DNA of 64,000 bases, from NCBI RefSeq assembly GCF_936928535.1, contig NZ_CAKZHY010000055.1:1-64000 (forward strand), in the 5' to 3' direction. Below the pieces are notes generated by a model. It had not been told where the DNA came from, did no database searches, and saw nothing but the letters and a program-made list of their open reading frames with translations. Positions 52,912 to 61,249 of this stretch are shown piece after piece; position 1 is the stretch's first letter; every line of letters begins with the position of its first letter. The position numbers and the translations under genes are program-made. The DNA comes from an uncultured Bradyrhizobium sp. Lineage in GTDB: Bacteria; Pseudomonadota; Alphaproteobacteria; Rhizobiales; Xanthobacteraceae.

Positions 52912-53096
52912 GAGTCGATCCAGTCGGAAGGCGAGTAGTTGTTACTTAAGCCAGTTACGGCACTAAGCAATGCATCCGGGCAGTCCATGCCGGGAACTCA
53001 CCATTGTTTTCGGCGGCGATTGCGCCCTTTATGTGATGGTAAGGCATTTTAAACATTGCCGTTTTGGTGATTTTCCCGTGCCCCCGCCCCGGGCTC

Positions 53097-53222
53097 CGAT
53101 ACCTCTCCCGCCTGCGGGAGAGGTCGCGCGAAGCGCGGGTGAGGGCTTTCTCCTCTGGGGGGCTCTCACTAACGGCCCCGTCGCGGTGATACCCTCTCCC
53201 CAACCCTCCCCCGCGCGCGCGG
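53097..53222. repeat. Two GC-rich palindromes ahead of rpmB
   Basis: CCTCTCCCGCCTGCGGGAGAGG (53102-53123) is a perfect hairpin, followed by GCGCGAAGCGCG. CCCTCCCCCGCGCGCGCGGGAGGG (53202-53226) is a second one. They resemble the family D repeats (53-57 kb), which also carry CCCTCCCC-GGGGAGGG arms. The 485-base gap 52912-53396 otherwise holds the rpmB promoter. Confidence 0.65.
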
Positions 53223-53273
53223 GAGGGAGCGCACCCACCGCGGGCGCGGGAGCGTGAAACCCCGCCCAAAACC

Positions 53274-53302
53274 TTGACGTCCCGGCCCTCACCCCCTATA
53301 CG
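53274..53302 (+). promoter_or_regulatory. Sigma-70-type promoter of rpmB
   Basis: TTGACG at 53274-53279, a 17-base spacer and TATACG at 53297-53302. It matches the housekeeping sigma consensus in 4-5 of 6 bases each. Transcription would begin near 53309, leaving about 88 bases of leader before the rpmB ATG. Confidence 0.75.
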
Positions 53303-53396
53303 TCCGCCCGCTCCCTACAAGGACGAAAGAATTAGCCCCCGTGGCGCCCCGAATGGCGGCCGCAATCGTTGGGGGTTCGAACCAAGGATTTTTGCC

Positions 53397-53702
53397 ATGT
53401 CTCGCCGCTGCGAACTGACGGCCAAGGGCCCCCTCGTCGGCCACAAGGTCAGCCACTCCAACATCAAGACCAAGCGCCGCTTCCTGCCGAACCTGGTCAA
53501 CGTGACCTTCATCAGCGAAGCGCTGGAGCGCAACGTGCGCCTGCGCGTCTCCACCAACGCGGTGAAGAGCGTCGACCACAATGGCGGGCTCGATGCCTTC
53601 CTGCTCAAGGCCAAGGCCGACGCGCTGTCCCCGCGCGCCCTCGAGCTGAAGCGCGCCATCCAGAAGAAGGTCGGCGACGCGCCGGCCAAGAAGGCCAGCT
53701 AA
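53397..53702 (+). CDS. rpmB: 50S ribosomal protein L28
   Basis: A 101-residue ribosomal protein. [20 protein letters not shown] is the L28 start with [18 protein letters not shown] following; the C-terminal extension ([17 protein letters not shown]) is as in other Rhizobiales L28. ATG 53397 has AAGGA 8 bases upstream; the frame is open from 53274. It binds the large ribosomal subunit. It has its own promoter (53274-53302) and a strong terminator (53775-53809), so it is monocistronic. Confidence 0.97.
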   Translation: MSRRCELTAKGPLVGHKVSHSNIKTKRRFLPNLVNVTFISEALERNVRLRVSTNAVKSVDHNGGLDAFLLKAKADALSPRALELKRAIQKKVGDAPAKKAS

Positions 53703-53774
53703 GAGATTTTTCGAGTTGGGCGGGGGCTAGGTTGCGTCGCGTGGCGTAGGCTTAGCCGAGTAGAGTTTGCGTTG

Positions 53775-53809
53775 CGGCCGGGTCGAAAGATCCGGCCGTT
53801 TTTGTTTTT
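53775..53809 (+). terminator. Rho-independent terminator of rpmB
   Basis: A 10-bp stem (CGGCCGGGTC / GATCCGGCCG, one G-T pair) with GAAA tetraloop, followed by TTTTTGTTTTT. It lies 72 bases after the rpmB stop. Confidence 0.93.
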
Positions 53810-53875
53810 GCTAGCGGCGGCATTATACCTCCGCATACCTTGCCCTGCATCCATTGCCCGCTATGATCGCGAAAA

Positions 53876-54289
53876 ATGATAATTCAACTAGGGGGTAGTG
53901 GGTTGGGGCTCAGTGTCAGCCAGCTGCGGGCCATCGCGCAGCAGCGCGATCGATATAAAACGCAACTGTCTCGTCTCAAAGAGTCCGGCAAACAGACCTC
54001 CTGTATCGAGACGGCCGTCACCAGCGCTTGCGAGACCCTCAGCAGCAAAACGACTTCATTCGTGATCTACGGCGAGCCGCAGAGCGGCAAAACCGAGATG
54101 ATGATATGCCTCACTGCAAGGCTCTTGGATGATGGACATCGAGTTGTCGTGCACCTTCTGAATGACAGCGTGCAGCTTCTCCAACAAAATCTGGATCGCT
54201 TTCAGAGGTCGAAACTTTCACCCGCCGCTCGCAATTTCTCAGAAGTTATCGACCCCGACTATTCGCTGTCGACCGGGTATAGGAGTTAA
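53876..54289 (+). CDS. P-loop NTPase fragment (helicase-like N-terminus), possibly truncated
   Basis: A 137-residue open frame. After an N-terminal helical region (LRAIAQQRDRYKTQLSRLKE, coiled-coil-like) it has FVIYGEPQSGKTEMMICLTA (about residues 63-82) with Walker A GEPQSGKT, then DGHRVVVHLLNDSVQLLQQN, resembling motif Ia of superfamily 2 or Z1-type NTPases. No Walker B follows; the frame stops at 54289, so the protein looks cut off after the first motor segment. ATG 53876 lacks a ribosome site; TTG 53903 is an alternative. GC content is lower than in neighbours. The next gene starts 5 bases later with its ribosome site overlapping this stop. Function unknown. Confidence 0.55.
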   Translation: MIIQLGGSGLGLSVSQLRAIAQQRDRYKTQLSRLKESGKQTSCIETAVTSACETLSSKTTSFVIYGEPQSGKTEMMICLTARLLDDGHRVVVHLLNDSVQLLQQNLDRFQRSKLSPAARNFSEVIDPDYSLSTGYRS

Positions 54290-54293
54290 GACC

Positions 54294-55079
54294 GTGCCCT
54301 TCATGCCGAGCCTCGTCCAAGAGGATCAGCTCGGGTTTGACGTTGGATTTAAGAAGCCCGGCGTGCCAATTCTACTGCAATTCAAGTTGGGCCAATCTTT
54401 GCGCCGTTTTGTCCGGAAAGATAAAGGCTATCTGGCTCCCATACTTGAGAGCCCGTTCTTTCGATTTTCGATCGACACAGCGGAGCCAGATGGACAGTTT
54501 GAGACCTTGCTGAAGGCCGAGCAAGACGGCGCCGAAACTTACTACGTAGCTCCGCGATTTGCAGATTGGCCTCAATATGCGAGCTTCTTTGAGGCCGGGG
54601 CTGTGCTGGAGAATTCTATATCGGTGACCCCAAGCACAATCCGCAATGCTCTTGATGCTCGCGAGTCGCCAGATGGAGTTCACCGTATAGTTTACGATAC
54701 CACCTCTATACACGTTTGTTCGGAGCCCACTCAGGTAAGTGACACTCGACCTAGTTCACTTGCCGAAAATGTTCGGACTAGATTAGCCGAAGATCCAGGT
54801 GACCTTAGCCAAATAGTTCATAGAATTTATGAAGGGTTTGATCATCGCGCGCTGATCCGGCGTCCCAAGCTAGAGGAATCCGCGCAGGGCGCGTTTGTGT
54901 TCTCCATCCACAGTTCGATGGCAGAACGAACGCCCGAGGCTCAGAGAAAGATTGAGCGTAGCCAGCGATTAGAGCAGTTGCGAGCACGCGCACGCACCGA
55001 AGATGATGCATTCGGCGCAGCGCTGGGACTCGAATTATGGGCGCTAGGTATCCAATTGCTATTTGCAACCGGAGACTAA
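54294..55079 (+). CDS. Uncharacterised protein with PSLVQEDQLGFD-type opening, lower-GC insert
   Basis: A 261-residue protein starting GTG 54294, with AGGAG 8 bases upstream overlapping the stop region of the P-loop gene. It opens FMPSLVQEDQLGFDVGFKKP and GVPILLQFKLGQSLRRFV, continues SPFFRFSIDTAEPDGQFETL, ETYYVAPRFADWPQYASFFE and GVHRIVYDTTSIHVCSEP. I recall standalone bacterial proteins of this type with no known function; the family was not named. No signal peptide or helix. GC is about 40-58% in sampled 60-base blocks versus about 65% in the next gene, suggesting transfer. A longer frame from ATG 54162 overlaps the previous gene and is less likely. Confidence 0.65.
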   Translation: MPFMPSLVQEDQLGFDVGFKKPGVPILLQFKLGQSLRRFVRKDKGYLAPILESPFFRFSIDTAEPDGQFETLLKAEQDGAETYYVAPRFADWPQYASFFEAGAVLENSISVTPSTIRNALDARESPDGVHRIVYDTTSIHVCSEPTQVSDTRPSSLAENVRTRLAEDPGDLSQIVHRIYEGFDHRALIRRPKLEESAQGAFVFSIHSSMAERTPEAQRKIERSQRLEQLRARARTEDDAFGAALGLELWALGIQLLFATGD

Positions 55080-55181
55080 TCCCGATCGGGAGGCGAGTAG
55101 CGACTGGCCACTAACAGACTGCCCTTCCTTTCCTCCTTTCAGCTATACTCGCCCCGGTAGCATCACCCGGAGGCGCATCCC

Positions 55182-56564
55182 ATGGAGCACGCAGCCAGCC
55201 TAGCCCCGAAAAACCTCGTTATCTGCTGCGACGGCACCGGCAACGAGATCTCGGAGAACATCTCCAACGTCCTGAAGCTCTATCGCTGCCTGCGCAAGAC
55301 GGACAAGACCTCGCCGCGGCAGATGGTGTTTTACGATCCCGGGGTCGGCACGGTGACGGAGCCGTCGACCTGGAACAGGTGGAAGGCCAACATCAAGCTG
55401 GTGCTGGGGCTCGCCACCGGCTACGGGCTCGATGACAACGTGCTCTCGGCCTATTGCTTCCTGATCGAGCATTATGCGCCGGGCGACCGCATCTATTTGT
55501 TCGGCTTTTCGCGCGGCGCCTACACCGTACGCGTGCTGGCGGGGCTGATCCACAAGGTCGGGCTGATCTCGCCGGAGCAGGCGAACCTCGCAGGCTCGGG
55601 CCTCGTCGCCTACAAGCAATATTCCGGGCTCGGGCGCGGCAACGACATCGAGGACCTCAAGAATATCGTGGTCGACGACGAGGGGCCGCTGCCGAAGGAC
55701 GAGTTCGACCTCGCCGCCCAGTTCGCGCGCATCACCTCGACGCGCTGGCCGACCATCCACTTCATCGGCGTGTGGGACACGGTGGCGAGCGTGATCGTGC
55801 CGCGCCGCGACGTCTTCTTCCTCGTGTTCACCCTGGAGGAGCTCGCCTTCACGCGGCGCAATCCGAGCGTCAACATCTTCCGCCAGGCGATCGCGATCGA
55901 CGAGCGGCGCCGCATGTTCCGCCTCAACAAATACTGGGAGCCGCAGGAGTTCTGGAGCAACCGCTACGTGCCCGACGAGAAGAAGGTGGCGCAGGACATC
56001 ATGCAGGTGTGGTTTTCAGGCGTGCATTGCGACGTCGGCGGCGGCTATCCGGAAGCTGTTAGCGCGGAGTCGAAATATCCGCTGATCTGGATGATCGACG
56101 AGGCGGAAAAGGCCGGGCTGAACTTCAACAAGCGCACCGTGAACCAGCTCGCCTGGGGCATCCAGCGCAAGAACTCGCCGTTCCAATATGTCCCGCCTGC
56201 CGTCACCGGCGCGTCGGGCGCCTTGCACGATTCGATGACCGCGGCCTGGCGCGTGCTGGAAGTTCTGCCGAAGAGCGCGAAATACCGGGAATGGCCTGAG
56301 CGGAAGGTGGTGCTGGGATTCTACATTCCCGATTGCGAACCGCGCTTCATCCCCGACGGCGCGCATGTGCATGAGAGCGTGATCAAGCGGATGGACGCGG
56401 ATGCGACGTACCGGCCGGTGAACCTGCCGGCGCAGTACGAAACGGTGCCGATGCCGGTGCCGCCGGGGGTGGACCTCGCGGCGGGGGCGGAGGTCGATGA
56501 GCGCTCGCTGCCACCCTCCCCTGGAGGGGGAGGGTCGACTCACGTTGAGCGTAGCGAAACGTGA
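55182..56564 (+). CDS. DUF2235 alpha/beta-hydrolase (phospholipase-like)
   Basis: A 460-residue protein. KNLVICCDGTGNEISENISN (residues 10-29) is the DUF2235 opening; IYLFGFSRGAYTVRVLAGLI carries the nucleophile motif GFSRG (Ser near 109); HFIGVWDTVASVIVPRRD provides the acid; QVWFSGVHCDVGGGYPEA the catalytic His (near 284). The fold is shared with type VI-secreted phospholipase effectors (Tle1) but no secretion genes are near; other members are cytosolic. ATG 55182. The last 17 or so residues (SLPPSPGGGGSTHVERSET) are encoded by a family D repeat, so the tail is probably non-functional sequence. Confidence 0.88.
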   Translation: MEHAASLAPKNLVICCDGTGNEISENISNVLKLYRCLRKTDKTSPRQMVFYDPGVGTVTEPSTWNRWKANIKLVLGLATGYGLDDNVLSAYCFLIEHYAPGDRIYLFGFSRGAYTVRVLAGLIHKVGLISPEQANLAGSGLVAYKQYSGLGRGNDIEDLKNIVVDDEGPLPKDEFDLAAQFARITSTRWPTIHFIGVWDTVASVIVPRRDVFFLVFTLEELAFTRRNPSVNIFRQAIAIDERRRMFRLNKYWEPQEFWSNRYVPDEKKVAQDIMQVWFSGVHCDVGGGYPEAVSAESKYPLIWMIDEAEKAGLNFNKRTVNQLAWGIQRKNSPFQYVPPAVTGASGALHDSMTAAWRVLEVLPKSAKYREWPERKVVLGFYIPDCEPRFIPDGAHVHESVIKRMDADATYRPVNLPAQYETVPMPVPPGVDLAAGAEVDERSLPPSPGGGGSTHVERSET

Positions 56565-56673
56565 GTCGGGGTGGGGTGACGGTCCCTCCGCGATGGACAC
56601 CGCCCGTGTGGAGAGATCACCCCACCCCGCTCGCGCTGGCGCGCGATCGACCCTCCCCCTCGAGGGGAGGGTA
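56512..56673. repeat. Intergenic palindromic repeat, family D (copy 1)
   Basis: About 160 bp. Outer arms ACCCTCCCCTGGAGGGGGAG and CCCCCTCGAGGGGAGGGT; inner arms GACTCACGTTGAGCG / CGAAACGTGAGTC, and GGGGTGGGGTGACGG against the later CACCCCACCCCG. Its left end lies inside the DUF2235 reading frame. A second copy is at 57081-57239. Confidence 0.85.
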
Positions 56674-56811
56674 GCACCCCGCTACCTCCGCTTTCCCCGA
56701 TCGCCGCTACTTTTCATTAAAATTCTCTGACACGCTTTAGCGTGATCGCATCACATCGCCGGCATCATGGTTCCCGAGACCTCCGCAAGAACAGCGGAGC
56801 AGGAGGACCAC

Positions 56812-57063
56812 GTGTCACAATTTCCGCGAAAGTTTGCACGCGTGAAGCCCGCGGGCCTGATGTCCCGCCAGGCCAAGATCATCACCGACCCGCGCGCGCC
56901 CGTGATCCCGTGCACGCTGATCGACTATTCGCCCGGCGGCGCCTGCGTCGATCTCGGCGGCCAGGTGAAGATCCCCGATCGGTTCGAGCTGCTGCACGTC
57001 AACACCAAGAAGCGCTGCCGCATCGCGTGGAAGCGCGGCACGCGGGTGGGCGTGGTGTTTTAG
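56812..57063 (+). CDS. PilZ-domain protein
   Basis: An 83-residue protein if GTG 56812 is used (GGAGG 8 bases upstream); an ATG at 56767 would add 15 residues. RKFARVKPAGLMSRQAKIIT begins the PilZ barrel; PCTLIDYSPGGACVDLGGQV holds the D/N-x-S-x-x-G motif; RCRIAWKRGTRVGVVF closes it. The usual RxxxR c-di-GMP loop is represented only by RKFARVK. Length suits a single PilZ domain. Such proteins bind c-di-GMP and control motility or exopolysaccharide. Stands alone between two family D repeats. Confidence 0.8.
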   Translation: MSQFPRKFARVKPAGLMSRQAKIITDPRAPVIPCTLIDYSPGGACVDLGGQVKIPDRFELLHVNTKKRCRIAWKRGTRVGVVF

Positions 57064-57080
57064 GGGCTGCTGCTTGCTTA

Positions 57081-57239
57081 CCCTCCCCTGGAGGGGGAGG
57101 GTCGATCGCGCGCAGCGCGAGCGGGGCGGGGTGATCTCTCCACTCGGGCGCTGTTGGCCGCGGAGAGACCGTCACCCCACCCCGTCTCATATTTCGCTGC
57201 GCTCAATCTGAGCCGACCCTCCCCCTCCAGGGGAGGGTA
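57081..57239. repeat. Intergenic palindromic repeat, family D (copy 2)
   Basis: About 159 bp. CCCTCCCCTGGAGGGGGAGG at the left and CCCTCCCCCTCCAGGGGAGG at the right form the outer stem; GGTCGATCGCGCGCAGCGCG and CACCCCACCCCGTCTC are inside. It separates the convergent PilZ gene and the membrane-protein gene. Confidence 0.85.
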
Positions 57240-57245
57240 AGAGAG

Positions 57246-57653
57246 CTACGCCCGCATCCTTGCCTTTGCGCCGGCGATGATCTGCATGGCGACGCCGCCG
57301 ATCCAGCCCAGCAGCACCAGCCAGGTCAGCGCGTCGTGCGGTTCGAGGCGGAGCACGATGACGGCGACGGAGGCGAGCGCGGTGAGCGTGGCGCAGAGCG
57401 TGCCGGCGGAACTCAGGAGCTCGGCGGCATCGATCTGGCTGTGGGCGTCGTCGAACGGCAGTTGCGGCGTGTCGATGCCGAGATAGAAGCCGACGACGCC
57501 GAGCAGCATCATCAGCAGCAGGAAGCCCTGGGTGGTGAGCGCAGGGATCGCCGATCCGACATAGGCGCCGACGAACAGCCCGCACGCAGCCCCCGCCATC
57601 GCGAGGCCCAATCGCTCTAATAAATGGGCAGTCTTGCGAACACGAAACCGCAT
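57246..57653 (-). CDS. Small membrane protein of unknown function
   Basis: A 135-residue protein with four hydrophobic segments: LGLAMAGAACGLFVGAYVGS (about 15-34), GFLLLMMLLGVVGFYLGID (43-61), GTLCATLTALASVAVIVL (84-101) and LTWLVLLGWIGGVAMQIIAG (109-128). The N-terminus (RFRVRKTAHLLER) is basic. No family is recognised. ATG 57653 has GGAGG upstream. It stands alone. The lengths and arrangement suit a small integral membrane protein conserved in Bradyrhizobium. Confidence 0.7.
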   Translation of the reverse strand: MRFRVRKTAHLLERLGLAMAGAACGLFVGAYVGSAIPALTTQGFLLLMMLLGVVGFYLGIDTPQLPFDDAHSQIDAAELLSSAGTLCATLTALASVAVIVLRLEPHDALTWLVLLGWIGGVAMQIIAGAKARMRA

Positions 57654-57778
57654 GACGGACCTCCGTGATGATCTCGGGAGGTTAGGCCAGTTTGGGCCGG
57701 TGCGAAAGCTAAGGGGAGTTACGGATGCGTGAGGTGGGTGATGAGGGAAGGAAGCGAAGGCCTCGCATCACTCTCCGC

Positions 57779-57951
57779 TGTCATCCCGGACAAGCGAAGC
57801 GCAGATCCGGGATCCAAACCCCAGGGAGCAGTTTATGGCGCGAAGTGGCAACTCCGAGTGTTCGCAAAACTATTGCTGCGGCGTATGGCGACGAGCGCAA
57901 GCGCTCGCGCTGGGGTCCCGGATCTGCGCTTGCGCTTGTCCGGGACGACAC
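57779..57951. repeat. Intergenic repeat, family A variant with extra palindromes (copy 5)
   Basis: About 173 bp. It begins TCATCCCGGACAAGCGAAGC and ends GCTTGTCCGGGACGAC, and contains CTATTGCTGCGGCGTATGG as in family A, but the right arm is interrupted by CGACGAGCGCAAGCGCTCGCGC. The left half shares CAAGCGAAGCGCAGATCCGGG in inverted order with the right half of ordinary copies. It fills most of the 341-base gap between two minus-strand genes. Confidence 0.75.
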
Positions 57952-57994
57952 CGTTGGTGGGGCACCCGCCGTCGCACTCAATGTGCAGCTGCCC

Positions 57995-59107
<1,113 letters not shown>

Positions 59108-59268
59108 GCGGGGGATCCGGGGATGGAGGGCGATCGGGATGGATGGAAGCAATTGCATGAAGTTTAGTGGCCGCCGCGCGAATTGCGAGATGCGCAGGCG
59201 TCATGGCCGCGCGCGGGGGATGCATTGCGGGGGGTGGGTGAGGCGCGCTCGGAAGGCGACAACGCCCC

Positions 59269-59964
59269 CTACTGCAAATCCTCGAACTTGCCCGGCTGCG
59301 GCTTGGCCATCCGGATCTTGCCGTCGGGCAGAAGTTCGCCGTCGGCCTCGGCCGAGAACTGGATCGTGTTGCCGCCGCCGTCGCGCGGGCTCGCCTTGCC
59401 GAGTACCCCTAACTTGTCGGCGAGCTTGGCGTCATCGGCAACGAAGACGCGATAATCGGTGAGGTGAAAGCGGCGCGGGGCCGTCCAGGTGAAGGCGGGC
59501 ACCGAGGTGCGCATGTCGAGGTCGTTGTTGCTGGAGACGCTGAGGCCGGTGACATCGCGGAACAGATCCGGACCGTCGAGCAGCTTCGCGCGTGCACCGT
59601 CGACGGCATAGATGTTCAGCGTGACGATGTGGCGCTCGCTGCGGAACGACACCGCGAGGTTGCGCGAATCCGCCGCCCACGCGGCATGGAAAGCATCCGG
59701 CCCGGTGTCGAGGATGTTGTCGTCGTTGACATCGTCAAGCGTCATCAGCTTGCGATGGCCGGGCTCGGCCATCAGGTAGATGCGGAAACCGTCACTGCCG
59801 GATTCGCCGCCGCCATGGGCGGCAACCGAGAGCTTTCCGTTCGGCGCCTTGCCGCCGAGGATGATGGCGTATTCGTTCTTGCCGTATTGATGCTCGGCCG
59901 TCGCCAGCGCCGGCGATGCGGCGAAGGCGAGGAGAAGAGCGAGGATGGCGCGGCGGTGGGGCAT
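59269..59964 (-). CDS. Secreted protein of unknown function
   Basis: A 231-residue protein with a signal peptide (RAILALLLAFAASPALA, cleaved before TAEHQ). The mature part is rich in beta-type patterns (SDGFRIYLMAEPGHRKLMTL, DSRNLAVSFRSERHIVTLNI, FRDVTGLSVSSNNDLDMRTS) with an Asp-rich DDVNDDNILDTGPD. It resembles a small beta-propeller or beta-sandwich; no family is recognised. ATG 59964 starts the signal peptide. It follows the esterase-like gene in the same direction after a family A repeat, so it may share its transcript. Confidence 0.65.
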   Translation of the reverse strand: MPHRRAILALLLAFAASPALATAEHQYGKNEYAIILGGKAPNGKLSVAAHGGGESGSDGFRIYLMAEPGHRKLMTLDDVNDDNILDTGPDAFHAAWAADSRNLAVSFRSERHIVTLNIYAVDGARAKLLDGPDLFRDVTGLSVSSNNDLDMRTSVPAFTWTAPRRFHLTDYRVFVADDAKLADKLGVLGKASPRDGGGNTIQFSAEADGELLPDGKIRMAKPQPGKFEDLQ

Positions 59965-60003
59965 GTGGATGTGTCCTTGCAGAAAGCGCACAAGTTCACT
60001 TTG

Positions 60004-60136
60004 TCGTCGTCCCGGCGAACGCCGGGACCCATACGCCGCAGCAGTGGTTGTCGCGCGATATGGTCATTGCCTGTCTTCGCCAAACTCTTGCTCCGGCGTA
60101 TGGGTCCCGGATCTGCGCTTCGCTTGTCCGGGACGA
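60004..60136. repeat. Intergenic palindromic repeat, family A (copy 4)
   Basis: About 133 bp, nearly the same as 2134-2265, including GCGCGATATGGTCATTGCCT, CTGTCTTCGCCAAACTCTTG and GGCGTATGGGTCCCGGATCT. It lies between two minus-strand genes (60164 stop, 59964 start). Confidence 0.85.
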
Positions 60137-60163
60137 CGGCGGGGGTCGGCGGGACAGCTAGAG

Positions 60164-61249
60164 CTACTCCACCAGCGTGAATTGCAGCAGCAGCGTGCGC
60201 TGGAGCATGGAGAAATTGTCGTCCGACACCATGGTCAGCACGGTCTCGCCTGTAGCAGTGACGTGGGCATCGATGCCTTCCATGTTGTCGACCTCGTGGC
60301 CGAGATCGGCCCTGAAGAGCTCGGGGCCGTCGACCAGCGCGCCCGGGGCGATCGACGCCAGCGGGATCGCGCGGATGCGGATGTCGATGCCGGTGAACCA
60401 GGAGAATTTGCGTTCGAGAATCAGAACCTCGCCGGAGGCGAGCAGCACGGCGTCGCTGATGTCGAACTTTTCGGTGCGGCGTACCGCGAACTGGCCGGGC
60501 GAGGCGCCGCCGATCAGGAAGGCGAGGAGATTGCCGTCGGCATCGAGCCCGCGCTCGGAGAACGCGATCAGCGTGCCCGCGAGCGGCGTGCTCTTGTCCT
60601 TGTCTTTTTCCTTGCCTTTCGGCACGAACACCATCGCCTCCAGGCCCTTGTTGTAAGGCAGCTTGCGGATCGCAGAAGGCGAGGCGATCACTTCGCCATG
60701 CGCGCGCGTGCCGCCCTTGGCGAAGTCGAAGCGCATGATCTGGTTGACGCGTTCGAGCCCGACATAAAAGGTCGAGCCGTCGCGCGCGAGCGACTCGGTG
60801 TCGTACCAGAGCCGCTTCTCGGTGATCGGCCGCCCCTCGGCATTCAGCATCGGCGCCGTCTCGACGTCGTCGAGCCCGGTCATCCTGCTGCCGTCATAGC
60901 GGATGGCGCCGGTGAACCAGGTGCCTTGATCGGACAGCGCGAGGAAGCGCTCGCCCTTGTCGTCGAGAAAGCGAAGACCGGAGAGGCCGCCAAAACCGCG
61001 ATGCGGCGAGGTCAGGACCAGCCCGCTGCGATAAGCGAGCCGCCCGAAGCGCACGCGTGAGCGGTCGCGCGGCTCGAAGAACGGAATTGGCCGCGCGTTG
61101 ACCTCGATCGAGACGGGCGCATCGACGGTGTGCTCGGGCTGCCCCGGTTTGGGCGCTCCTTGCGCGTGCGCGAGCCGAGGCAGTGCGAGGGTGGAAAATC
61201 CCGCCGCCGCGTGGGCGATGAAGCTGCGGCGGGATGTGGTGTTGCTCAC
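60164..61249 (-). CDS. Tat-exported esterase-like (phytase-like beta-propeller) protein
   Basis: A 361-residue protein. [20 protein letters not shown] is a twin-arginine signal peptide (RRSFIA; cleavage after AHA near residue 29). The mature domain has [20 protein letters not shown] and [15 protein letters not shown], then [20 protein letters not shown] and [14 protein letters not shown], and [20 protein letters not shown]: the esterase-like activity of phytase family (PF13449). The ATG overlaps the cobT stop by 4 bases (ATGA), so it is translated from the cobST message. Possibly a periplasmic phosphoesterase; substrate not known. Confidence 0.83.
   Translation of the reverse strand: MSNTTSRRSFIAHAAAGFSTLALPRLAHAQGAPKPGQPEHTVDAPVSIEVNARPIPFFEPRDRSRVRFGRLAYRSGLVLTSPHRGFGGLSGLRFLDDKGERFLALSDQGTWFTGAIRYDGSRMTGLDDVETAPMLNAEGRPITEKRLWYDTESLARDGSTFYVGLERVNQIMRFDFAKGGTRAHGEVIASPSAIRKLPYNKGLEAMVFVPKGKEKDKDKSTPLAGTLIAFSERGLDADGNLLAFLIGGASPGQFAVRRTEKFDISDAVLLASGEVLILERKFSWFTGIDIRIRAIPLASIAPGALVDGPELFRADLGHEVDNMEGIDAHVTATGETVLTMVSDDNFSMLQRTLLLQFTLVE

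Noticed and set aside
55182..56564. Type VI secretion phospholipase effector
   Set aside because: The DUF2235 fold matches, but no VgrG, PAAR, immunity or T6SS genes are nearby, so an effector role is not supported.
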